DNA of 64,000 nt. Source: Sipunculus nudus. Taxonomy: Eukaryota > Annelida > Sipuncula > Golfingiida > Sipunculidae. Made by a program: the position numbers and the translations under genes. The notes under the pieces are model-generated. The model made no database searches, was not told where the DNA came from, and saw only the letters and a list, made by a program, of their open reading frames with translations. Positions 49,033 to 60,000 of this stretch are shown in pieces. The stretch lies in the NCBI GenBank assembly GCA_026874595.1, contig CM049317.1, forward strand, positions 29,940,901-30,004,900. The letters are read 5' to 3'. Position 1 is the stretch's first letter. Every line of letters begins with the position of its first letter.

Positions 49033-50946
49033 ATGCCATCCGGTAAATCACCAGGTCCAGATGGTTTATCTATTGATGTAATCAAATCTACTCTTGTATG
49101 TATACTTCCTTTGTTAGAAAAATTATATAATGGTATTATAAATACTGGCTATTTCCCAGAGGAATGGAGCAGAGCAATTATATACCCATTATACAAAAGT
49201 GGACAGTTGAATGACCCATGCAATTACAGAGGCATATCTTTATTAAATGTTTTGGGAAAAGTATTTACTAAGACTTTAAACAACAGGCTGTTAAATTATG
49301 TGGATGATTTGGGTTTACTTTCAGAAGCTCAAGCTGGTTATAGGAAAGGGTATTGTACTGTTGATAACGCTTTTGTTCTGTATGGATCAATTCAAAAATA
49401 TCTGATTAAGAAAAGAGGTAGATTTTACTGTATTTATCTCGATTTTTCCAAGGCGTTTGACTGCATTCAACATGATGTTTTATGGTTTGTTTTATTGAAA
49501 CAGGGTATAAATGGGAGAATATTAAAGGTAATTAGGTCTATGTATTCAAAAATGAAATCATGTATCCTTACAGAGAATGGGACTACGGAATATTTTAATT
49601 GTAATATAGGAACAAGACAAGGATGCATGGTAAGTCCATTATTATTTTCCATTTTTATTAATGAATTGTATACACTTTTGAATGACACTGGATGCCAAGG
49701 GATTTATATAAATGAATATCTTCCTAATCTCATTACTTTAATGTTTGCAGATGACATAGTAACTTTTTCAGATACACCTGGAAGACTCCAAAGACAAATT
49801 TCTCAAGTTGAAAACTTTTGCAAGGAATATGGAATGAAAGTTAATATGAATAAAACTAAAGTTATGGTATTTAGACGTGGTGGCACCCTTCGAAAAACAG
49901 AAAAATGGTATTTAGAAGGCAAAAGTGTAGATGAGGTGCCTTACTATAAGTACTTGGGCATTGTTTTTACTAATAGAGCTTCATGGACAAAAACACAAAA
50001 AATGCAAGCAGTCCAAGCTAATAAAGTCATATGTATTATCAAAAATTTTAGTAAAAAATGTGAACATATAAGTGTTAAACAATTATTCTATCTTTTTGAT
50101 GCTATGGTTGTGCCAATTCTTTTGTATGGTAGTGAACTGTGGGGTTTTAACAGAGTAGAGATAATTGAGAGAGTTCAATATAAATTCTGTAAGTATGTTC
50201 TTAAAGTAAATAGTAATACACCAAATGCTGCAGCTTTAGGAGAATGTGGGCGTCTCCCTTTGTTTGTGAAGTATTCTGTTTGTTGTTTAAAATACTGGAT
50301 AAGATTACTATCAATGAATGAAAATAGATACCCTACACAAATGTATAAAATGTTATTTCAGCTTGATTTTAAAGGAAAAACAACATGGGTATCCCACGTT
50401 AGATCCTTATTATTTCAAACCGGTTTTGGATACATTTGGATGGCCCAAACAGTTGGAGATCAGAATAAATTTCTTAACTGCATTAAACAACGATTGACCG
50501 ATATGGCACTACAGGAATGGCATAGTGATGTATGCAAATGTAATAAATTATATGCATACGGGGTTTTTAAGTCAATGTTAACATTAGAAAGATATTTAAT
50601 ATGTGTTCCAAATATAGGCTTTAGAACTGCATTAGCCAAGTTTAGATGCTCAAATCACCAATTGGCCATTGAGGCTGGTCGTCAGCAAGGAATAGATAGA
50701 GAGGACAGAATTTGTAAACATTGTTTAAAATACGGATATAATATTATAGAGGATGAGTCACATTTTTTGTTAGAATGCCCTTTGTATGCTGATTTACGTA
50801 AAAAATATTTGCCAAAAGAATTGCATGAACCAAATGAACAAAACTTCACCAAGTTACTAAATATGGAAAACTCTTATAAAATTTTTAATTTAGCAGCTTA
50901 CGTTTTTCATTGTTTTAAGAGGAGAACAACATCTATAGATACTTGA
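49033..50946 (+). CDS. Reverse transcriptase, C-terminal 637 residues, truncated LINE ORF2
   Basis: RNA-dependent DNA polymerase of a non-LTR element. Seen in order: SGKSPGPDG (residues 3-11); the fingers motif DPCNYRGISLL (about 62-72); palm motif A, YLDFSKAFD (about 134-143); GTRQGCMVSPLLFS (about 192-205); the catalytic FADD at 238-241; thumb region; and a C-x2-C-x12-H-x4-C zinc knuckle at 561-582 (CKHC..HFLLEC). The frame is open for all 637 codons, so the copy is young. The annotated ATG is the first base after the target duplication and is accidental: the natural protein would begin far upstream with an apurinic-type endonuclease. It cannot be autonomous in this form. Confidence 0.93.
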   Translation: MPSGKSPGPDGLSIDVIKSTLVCILPLLEKLYNGIINTGYFPEEWSRAIIYPLYKSGQLNDPCNYRGISLLNVLGKVFTKTLNNRLLNYVDDLGLLSEAQAGYRKGYCTVDNAFVLYGSIQKYLIKKRGRFYCIYLDFSKAFDCIQHDVLWFVLLKQGINGRILKVIRSMYSKMKSCILTENGTTEYFNCNIGTRQGCMVSPLLFSIFINELYTLLNDTGCQGIYINEYLPNLITLMFADDIVTFSDTPGRLQRQISQVENFCKEYGMKVNMNKTKVMVFRRGGTLRKTEKWYLEGKSVDEVPYYKYLGIVFTNRASWTKTQKMQAVQANKVICIIKNFSKKCEHISVKQLFYLFDAMVVPILLYGSELWGFNRVEIIERVQYKFCKYVLKVNSNTPNAAALGECGRLPLFVKYSVCCLKYWIRLLSMNENRYPTQMYKMLFQLDFKGKTTWVSHVRSLLFQTGFGYIWMAQTVGDQNKFLNCIKQRLTDMALQEWHSDVCKCNKLYAYGVFKSMLTLERYLICVPNIGFRTALAKFRCSNHQLAIEAGRQQGIDREDRICKHCLKYGYNIIEDESHFLLECPLYADLRKKYLPKELHEPNEQNFTKLLNMENSYKIFNLAAYVFHCFKRRTTSIDT

Positions 50947-51462
50947 TTTTTTTTTTCTAAATTAAGTAAGACTAATGTTTAAAGCAAAATGGATTATGAT
51001 TGGTTATTTTCCATTTAATTAGTTAAATATTTTTACTTATCTAATTATTTGTAAAATTCATTCTTTTTTCCAGTATTTCACCTAAGTTTGATATGTACTG
51101 TCATAATTCAACTCATATTGTCAATGACATTAATGATTTTGTTGTATTGTAGATTTTTGCGGACGAAATCAATATACACATGAATGCGATTATATATAAA
51201 TAGATCTTCATAATTTAGGCACACAAGTTGTAGGTAATCAGATCGGAAGTCAGTTCTATGTTTACATGAAGTATCTGATTTAATTATGTATTTATTGATT
51301 CATTTACTTTATTTTAAGACTTAATGTTTATTGATTTGTATTTAATTTACATTGTATAAAGTTGTGATCTTTCCATTTTATTTATTATTCAAGACTTATG
51401 AATTGTATTGTATTGCAGGAACTTTGGGCCTGTGGCCTCTTTTCCAGAATAAAACTATTATA
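49033..51462 (+). mobile_element. 5'-truncated non-LTR retrotransposon (LINE), 2430 bp
   Basis: Bounded exactly by 13-bp target duplications. It carries a reverse transcriptase frame and about 516 bases of 3' UTR ending aataaaactattata, and has no LTRs. The endonuclease part is missing, as expected of 5' truncation during target-primed reverse transcription. The RT motifs and the Cys/His knuckle at the C-terminus place it in the large CR1/L2/Jockey/I-type group; I cannot name the clade. Confidence 0.92.
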
Positions 51463-51475
51463 TTTAGATGATGTA
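51463..51475. repeat. Right target site duplication of the retrotransposon
   Basis: TTTAGATGATGTA, identical to 49020-49032. Confidence 0.95.
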
Positions 51476-52094
51476 TCGAAAACTGCACATAATAACCAAG
51501 AAGGCCAAACATCTCTCGACTCATTTAACGCAAAACACATTTGGTTCCTCAATGAAAAATAAAAATCACCGACAAAACAACAGAAACGATTTGAGCTTTA
51601 GTTATGATTCATCTTGCGTTATGACTTTGATTTACTATATGCACGGACTCTTATCATGTCCACACATTTAAAATCCTACTGAAGATCACAACATATGTAT
51701 ATGTGAAGCCCTGATAAAACTTCATCTTGTCTGATTGGCACTGTCAGGGCTCAGTGCTGGATGCCTTTAACTGTTATTCATTTTTACTCGGTTTCCTATC
51801 GCTAGCCAGAAGGGGTGCGAAATATTATCGATATATGGGTAAAACGCGATACGGCGATCGGCATTTTGTGTATCGCGGTTTCGTTTTCATGTAACGATAT
51901 TTTTCAATATTTCACCATATATGGTTCGAAACTGACTTATCATAGTAGCAATATATAAACTTTCTGTTAAAAATTTAGACATACGTACCTATCAGCTGGT
52001 TAAGATTAGTTAAAAAAAAGACTGAAGTAAAAGCCGCAACCGTGTTTAGGAAATGTTCAAGTAGGCTTGATTGGGCATATATATGATAAAAGTT

Positions 52095-55000
52095 AACCTA
52101 TGCCCCCTTAAGGGCCCTGGGTTGCTGATATCAGCAGTATATTTTGAGTCGGTATCAGATATATTAATTTTATTCATTAGGCCTGTATTTAGTTAACACA
52201 AGCCTAAATCATAACAAAGAAATAGACGTACTGTATCCATATTGTATTAATAAAAAAAAATTTCCCATATGTGTAGCTAGAAGTGCTGTTTGCAAGATAC
52301 GATCCCATTTTCTGGAAAAAAAGAAGCTTTGTTATCAGTCTCACGGACAGATCGAGTGACATTAAAACTTTTGTACCACAAGTGGTTAAGTATATTTTTA
52401 GCACAACTGAAACATATTGGCAACAGGAAGTGCATTTAACTTCAGTTATTGTATATTGTGGCCCAGGAAGACAGGCCGTATTGCTCATAACCACCATGAC
52501 AATGATATAAACAAGGAGAATGTGTTTTGTAGCGGCGACATTGCTTTAATTGTGTACCGGTACTGTTCCCATTTTATTAGGAATATAAACATTAAACATA
52601 TTTTAACTAAAAATGTATGCAATATGCTTACCATATCGAATACTCAGTAAATTTAGTCTTAAAAAATGAGATACCTGGGATAATTATATGGGTTTCTCTT
52701 TTCTACAGGCACATACCAGGCCGCGATAAGAGTCTACCCAAAGTACACACGTGGTGTGGTGACTATTAAAATGTACTCTCGGATAAATATTTAACATTTT
52801 AGTCACCTTGATGGCTATATAAGGGTGCATGCTGTTACACTGAAAACGGCAATTCCACTCGGATCAAATCTCGCGACGTCAATCTGGACTGTGCATGCAC
52901 TAATATTCATCAATATCTTTCAAATCCTTCTTAAAAAATAACATTAATTAACCTCAGTTTACGCCACAAACGTTGTCCAATCGTTAATACCCTTTTTCTA
53001 CAGGTAATCGAAGTCAGGCGCTTTTCAAAATTTCAATTATTAATTGAGATGGTAATAATGGACCGCTATATAAGTTGTCATGGTAACATCATTCACTTCT
53101 GTCATATCACATCTCGTTAACTGAAAATCTGCCTCCTTCCATGACAACAACAAACAGAAGACAATTCATGCATTAGTTCAACAAAGAGAGGTGGTATAGT
53201 TACAATTCTGTTAATATGCACATACATATGGAATCGGATAAACCCGTAAACTATGGGCTCTTTATACTTAGTATGTAAAGGCTTGTGCGCGAAACACGTT
53301 TCCATGCAGGTGTGACTGGATGCTTAGTTAGTAGTGGCACAATAATATAAATTTGCTTAATAACCGTTAATTATTTTGCACTTCACGACCATTTTAGTAT
53401 CATTGAAACTACGATACAGACAATGCTGCAGCTTCACCCACTGGAAATGTGATGTGCGAAAGCCCCTTTTCAAAACAATGCCAACGATCTAAAAAATTAA
53501 CGTATGGGAAAATAGGATATTCCCCCTTGTGACATACTTGGCATGGTTCCAGAAAGCTAATAACCCAGAATGGACATTTCTGAGGCATGATTAGACAGGA
53601 GTCATATCGTTTATGAAGATTAAGTGCTATCACTGTCAATGTTGATACAGACAGGTACTCTAGCACACTGTCTAACAAAGGTGCATGAAGCACATACATG
53701 TATTCTCAAATGACCACTTTTTACAGACAGACGTCCGCTAAACTGATGTGATGTTATACATACAGTTTCCCCGTTTCATATACAGGCGCGGTTGATATGG
53801 CTAAAAATGATTCCCAATCAATGAATCAGTTTTACTGTAAGATATCCCTGCCAGCACTCCGGTAACTGTAGTGGCCTAACCCATTAGCAGTACAATAGCA
53901 GTATGCTCTCTCTGATGGAGAGCAAAGCCGATCCTGTTTTTCGGCTCCCTGCATGGCCCCTTGGTAGACTGTGCGATACAGAGATTAACCTTTTTTTTGG
54001 TATCCGCAGCAGACATTAGATGCAGATATAGCTCTGCTTATCATGAGATGGCACATCGGAAAGTCACCATGACGTGCTATGGAACTAAACGTTAAATGAC
54101 AGAACGTTAAACCTTTTTGGCAGTACCCTCAGCGACTGTCTAGCTATTTAATTATCACGTTTAGTCCAAGGACTTGCAATATAATACGTTTCTGCTTAAC
54201 AATAACAGTTATTCCAAATTCGGACAGACCTTTTGCTAATTTTGCTTAATTAAAACTTTTTTTTGTGTTGAACGTTATGTATCTGGGAAAAATCCTCTAC
54301 TACAATTATGTATATATAATTGATATCACATATCACGATATCAATTATGCACTTCGCTGTCCTTTCAGTATTCGCATGTTCAAAAATTATTAAATTGTAT
54401 CCTGTCTGGTCAACAGACAACCGTGAAAAAATGTCCTTTTTATAATATAGAGGTAATATAATACACCGTACACTAATTGAACTAGAAAACTGACGGAAGT
54501 GCCCCGCAAAATGCCCATTGACTTCTAGTGCGGACTGAGTGATGCTTGAAAAAATATAACAACAGACCTGATTACATGCAGACACGAAAGAAATGACCCA
54601 AAACAGTATTTCTGAACCTAGATGTTAAGGTTTGAATCAGGGATAGTCGTGTATGAAGGTGTAGGAATGGAGCATTTCATGCAAGCAATAGATTCATAAT
54701 TACATCAGATGTATTATTACAGTATTAAAATTTGAAGCCTGTTCAAATAAATCAGTAGGATGGTCCTGTTACTTTGGCCTTTGAAGCTGGCATGTTAAAA
54801 TAAATATGGTTCTTCCCGTATTGTTAGGTAATCTCAAAGTGAAATATTTTGGACGAAACATATATAATGCCTCCACAGTCTTTGTAAAGGTGTGGGCCCA
54901 GTGACCTTCACCTTTGACCTCGTGACCCCGAAATCAGAAGGGTGTTTCATTAGTTGTTGGCCATAATTAAATAAGTCATATTTTAAATTCATATTTCAAA

Positions 55001-56314
55001 TCAAACTGGAGTTATCATCCGGAAACAAATTTGAGGACAGATGACTGATTTGACCTTGACCTTGTGATCCGAAAATCAACAGGCATCTCCCCCTGTTACC
55101 AGGTGTCCTACATGTGCAAGATGGAAGGTCTGGCATGAAATGTTTGGCTTAAGATGCATCCACAAACTTTAAAGATGTGGGTCCTGTAACCTTGATCTTT
55201 GACTTCATGACCCCAAAATCTTGAAGGTGCTTGCTTTAGTTGTTGGTCATATGTCAATCCATACTGAAGTTATCATCCGGGAACGGACAGGCAAACGGAC
55301 ACACGGACGGACAGGGTGATTAATATAGGGCACCCAAATATTCGGGCCCTATCGAGGACGGGCCGGCATGTTACCACATGGTATAGCTGTCTACATAAGT
55401 AAAAGTAGCGGTAATACGGCCAGGGCAATAACGATACGTTGTCATACGATTACGATAAGTATCGAGATATTTCTCTCACGATTCGACAAACGGTAGTGAT
55501 ACAAATATATATAAGGTATATATAGTTTACTGCAATTTAGTTTAAAGCAAATTCTCAACGGTGTTTATAAAAATAAAACCATTTAAACTGTCCTCATCAA
55601 TATTTTCCCATTACATCAATAAATTTGAAAAAAAACAGCCAATCAGCCTCCGTTCACCTCATCACCAAGTAATTACGTTGGATTGGCGGTTTAGATGATG
55701 TATCGAAAACTGCACATAATAACCAAGAAGGCCAAACATCTCTCGACTCACATACAGCAAAACACATTTGGTTCCTCAGTGAAAAATAAAAATCACCGAC
55801 AAAACAACAGAAACGATTTGAGCTTAAGTTATGATTCATCTTGCGTTATGACTTTGATTTACTATATGCACGGACTCTTTATCATGTCCACACATTTAAA
55901 ATCCTACTGAAGATCACAACATATGTATATGTGAAGCCCTGATAAAACTTCATCTTGTCTGATTGGCACTGTCAGGGCTCAGTGCTGGATGCCTTTAAAT
56001 GTTATTCTATTTTTACACGGTTTCCTATCGCTAGCCAGAAGGGGTGCGAAATATTATCGATATATCGGTAAAACGCGATACGGCGATTGGCATATTGTGT
56101 ATCGCGGTTTCGTTTTCATGTAACGATATTTTTCAATATTTCACCATAGGATTCGAAACTGACTTATCATAGTAACAATATATAAACTTTCTGTTAAAAA
56201 TTTAGACATACGTACCTATCAGCTGGTTGAGATTAGTTAAAAAAAAGGCTGAAGTAAAAGCCGCAACCGTGTATAGGAAATGTTCAATTAGGCTTGATTG
56301 GGCATATATATGAT
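52095..56314. repeat. Large direct repeat, right copy (empty site)
   Basis: Partner of 45051-52087. It holds the uninterrupted target tttagatgatgta at 55690-55702, has one fewer internal gaccttgacc unit and lacks a 20-odd-base segment present near 47275. The two copies are nearly adjacent (about 7 bases apart), so this is a tandem duplication. Confidence 0.85.
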
Positions 56315-56687
56315 CAAAGGCCCGTCCTATATAAGTCTGCTCAATAACTTATCTGTACCCATTTGCCAAACATATTTCCACACAGAAAAAAAGAAATGCT
56401 AAACATGAACACAATAATAATATAGCATTTATTAATTTTATCCGTTATGGTTATTTGATAACTACAGGAAGATATATTATACAAGATACACCAGAAAAAT
56501 ACACACTTATTTTCTTTAAGTTAATACATTAAAGATATCGCAATGCGCTACCGAAAATAGGCCTAGCAATATATTGCGATACGAAAATTTTATAGGCGAT
56601 ACCCAGGCCTACTGGAAAGAAACATGACATTCACTAAATGCACTGCATTAATAACGTATACAAAATTTAAAGGTCAAAGGTGTGCTT
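56315..56687. other. Intergenic DNA with a transposon-like end
   Basis: No gene. The stretch to about 56614 is rich in tatcgcaatat-type phrases and ends gcgatacccaggcctactgg, the style of a worn hAT-like element. That element may start within the right duplication copy near 56035 (cagaaggggtgcgaaatatt). Not defined further. Confidence 0.35.
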
Positions 56688-56693
56688 TTTATT
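56688..56693 (-). terminator. Poly(A) signal of the serine protease gene
   Basis: tttatt on the plus strand reads AATAAA on the minus strand, 85 bases beyond the stop codon. Confidence 0.65.
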
Positions 56694-56777
56694 TACACAG
56701 GAAACCATTTGGCAGTGCTGAGCTTAAATTCAGTAGAATCTTGCGCAATATACTTAAACCCTGACGGACTCGGTTTC

Positions 56778-57051
56778 TCAAATTCCATCTCGAGTTCCTG
56801 ATGTACGTGATTGTGAGACTTCATCATTTTTAAATTTGCTTTTCTGTTTCATACCTTTGATTATACGTAATTTTTCTGTAATCCACGAGTATATAAAAGA
56901 CACGGATGTGAACACTGCATAATGAGTCCTTGCTGGACATGTGTGATGCGCCACTCGCTTAGCTATTCCAACCAATCGAAAAGTGGCTCTAGCAGATACG
57001 CGATGAAAAAGAGGTCCTCCGGAATCTCCCGAGTACACATTTGCATACGGC
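56778..57051 (-). CDS. Serine protease exon 4 (catalytic Ser)
   Basis: Acceptor tctgctttcag. It encodes PYANVYSGDSGGPLFHRVSA, the final helix SFIYSWITEKL, a basic tail (IIKGMKQKSKFKN) and TGA at 56780-56778. Confidence 0.92.
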
Positions 57052-60000
57052 CTGAAAGCAGACGACAACATGACCATTTTCAGAAAAGTCATTTCAGGAA
57101 CATTTACATAGCAGTATTTGGATTGCCTGTTTATTTCTTGAAAATTCAAAAATGTCAACCCGAAATTTTACGGGTATTGGCACGTTTCATGGACCTTTGG
57201 TCAACAATGATGTTATTACCATATTTCAATACACTCATTTTGAGTAAAGCATTCTGAATGTGATAAAATAAGGCTATCATGGAATGAACGAGGTTACTTC
57301 GTATGATAAATGGATATTAATATCATATAAATACTCTATAAAATCACTTACAATTCTTTTGGTGTAAAGGTGTACATTTCCCTATGTAGGTATATGCCAG
57401 TGCTTATAAACTGTATATATTATCTTTATTCTAATTCAATTAAAAAGTACTGATCAATGATGAGGCAAACAAAACATTCTTTAAAATGACACTTTTATCA
57501 ATATTACAGTAAAGGTAATTTATACTGTAAATTTATACTGTATAACTGAAAAAAAAAATTTATGTTAAGGAAAATCTGAATATTTTCAAAATTTATTAAG
57601 GGAGGTTGGAGTTGCATCCCCCATACCCCAAACTCTTTCACATGTGGCCCTGCGAATACATACTGAAAGAAATTTTCTTATTCTAAAATATTGAGTACAT
57701 CTCACCCTTTTTGGCGACCGGCACAGATTTCATAATCTTTCAACCGCGGACTACTCCAACGTCTTAATTCCCGTGAACACACCCTGCGCTGACCAATTAC
57801 AGCGTCGGCTTTCTGTAACAATCCGCCAATAGATTTGGCATCTTTCCCCACCCGGCGTCCCCAGCCTAATGACGTCACATTATACCCAGGTTTAACGGCT
57901 CTCCTCTGTAGCTTTATAATTCTGACATGCTTAGTCAGATTTGCTGGTGAGTCTAGCTGAAGTAGCATTGCGTCAGCTGTTGGATGTCGCATGAAATGTT
58001 TGACCTCTCTGAGTTGTTGAGTATCATCATATTCGTCCATGTTGTATTTGCCGAGGAAAACTCTTCACGGAGAACCAGAATTAAAAAAAGATTAGTTATT
58101 TTAACATATAATTAATATAAATGGTCCCACAATATCTCCAGCCACATTTAATTTTCAGGCTCCAATTTTTTTCAGACTTAAGCTATGCACATATTCATCT
58201 GAATATCCGACAGCTGACATTAACGAAAATGGCGACAACAACGACAATACGTTTTGGTGTACAAATTAATCCGGTTAAATTGCCTTAGTGCCTTTACTGC
58301 TTTTATCGAGTATTCCCCCCCCCCCCCCCCTCCACTTTAACGCTTCATGAGATCACTCCATTATGATATCAATTAAATCGCAAACGATAGAAAGCAGAGC
58401 AATAAATAAAATATTAATACGCTAAATATTCATATAAATAGTTGTAAATATTTACATGCTTAAGTACCATTTTGCGTGTATGGCGTTTAAGAAGTTTAAA
58501 AAATGTGTAAAAATTTTACTATATCTTACGATGAATTCTTATTAGGGAACATGAAACCATATTGCAACTTTTGCGTCATAAATGATCCATAGATTCGTTA
58601 ATATTAAAACATGTGTAACATAAAATGTGTTTCCTGAACAGGTATTAATATGATCTTCATATAAATAAATAGGATAAGACTTTAGGCAGAACGTAAACAT
58701 GAAGTGTGCGAGGCAAAATATTGAGTCAATTTACAATGCACGTTTTGGTCGTATGGACGAGACTGTACAGTGTGCCGCCGTCAGAACCACGTCCTCGGAG
58801 AGCAGAGATCCCCCGCACAGCCGGAAGCCTCCTTCAACCAGAGTCAGTACCAGAGCCATGAATGGAAAAGTCCCCTTCCTCACAGGAGTTCCTAAGATGA
58901 GCAGAGTCCGTTCTGATCAAATGTGTTCTATCCGGATATGCCTAATGAAATTTGAACACCATCCACGCAAACACACACTAGCTTTTTCAAAGCGAGACAC
59001 CGAAGCGAATAAACCTTGTCTTAAGGTCTAATATATTATAGATAAGGCCAAAAAAAAAATAAGGTATGGTTCTCAGGCACTTTTTTTTAGAAATCAGTGC
59101 GGGCGGGCGGTATTTTATTTTTGACCTTTTTTTGGATGTTTCGATAAAAATGTCATATAATCAGGAAAAACCATGAAAATTACAAATATTTTGCTAAATA
59201 CTACATAAATTGTATTATTTATCTTCTGGAAAGATAAAAATCAAAATAAAAATTTTTGATGCGGGGGGTTAAAATTGACGCGGGCGGTGCCTGAGAACCG
59301 TACCTTTTATTTTTTTTGGCCTAAATGAAACATATATTATGATATATACGCCTCTTTTCTTGGTTCTTCTTAGTCCTTTTTGCAAGGTTAGCCGCATGGT
59401 CCTATTTAAAAAATTGTGACACCTACATCAAGTCAACAGCGACAGTTGATTGTTTTCTTGAATTCTTGAAACTTGAATTCACTGTATTTCTAAACATTGT
59501 GCAACATTTGTATGTGTGGGTATTTTTTCCCTCTATGCTAGCGCGGTCGCTATTTATAATATATATAGCAATATATTTATACTTCAGATGCTATTTGTGT
59601 GGGACATGAGACAACAGAATCAGCAGTTTTGCATATGTATTCATCCAGACATTGATGTAGTCGAGTCCACACAATCCTAGTCCAAGTATAAGTCCCAGTC
59701 TTTGAGGTTAGAGTCCAAAGTCCACCTCCTTCGCGTCAAAGTCAATTGGAAACTAAGTCAAATTAAGTCCGAGCACTAAAAGTCCGCGAGTCTAATACAA
59801 AAGTTCTATAAAAAAAAACTAAAATGGAAATTTGAGATTATCATACGTATTTTTATGTTAGCTTATACGTGTTTTTTTAATTGAATGTTTAATTACATTT
59901 AGTTCCCGATACAGAGTTAAAGCGTTGGCAATATATTCTGTTGGCAATTCGCACATGTATATAAAATACAATATGAATGCTATATTGAATTACTATACAA

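Larger units (their letters stand above)
45051..52087. repeat. Large direct repeat, left copy (with retrotransposon inside)
   Basis: It begins aacctatgcctccttaaggg and ends cttgattgggcatatatatg. Apart from 49033-51475, which is absent from the partner, it matches 52095-56314 throughout at high identity with small indels. It contains three diverged units of a gaccttgaccttt-type repeat near 47875-48580. The 60-110-codon frames in it recur in the partner by descent and show no known protein. Confidence 0.85.

Noticed and set aside
49033-50946. A host reverse transcriptase gene or domesticated protein.
   Set aside because: Exact 13-bp target duplications and an empty site next door show a plain retrotransposon insertion; the ATG is accidental at the truncation point.
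53409-54585. Other paired ORFs in the duplication (for example 46454-46657 with 53409-53699, 47367-47591 with 54250-54585).
   Set aside because: Frames are broken by indels between copies and there is no recognisable family or splice structure.
58699-59031. Plus-strand ORF of 110 codons.
   Set aside because: It is the antisense shadow of protease exon 2 (LTAAHC exon), which has clear family motifs on the minus strand.
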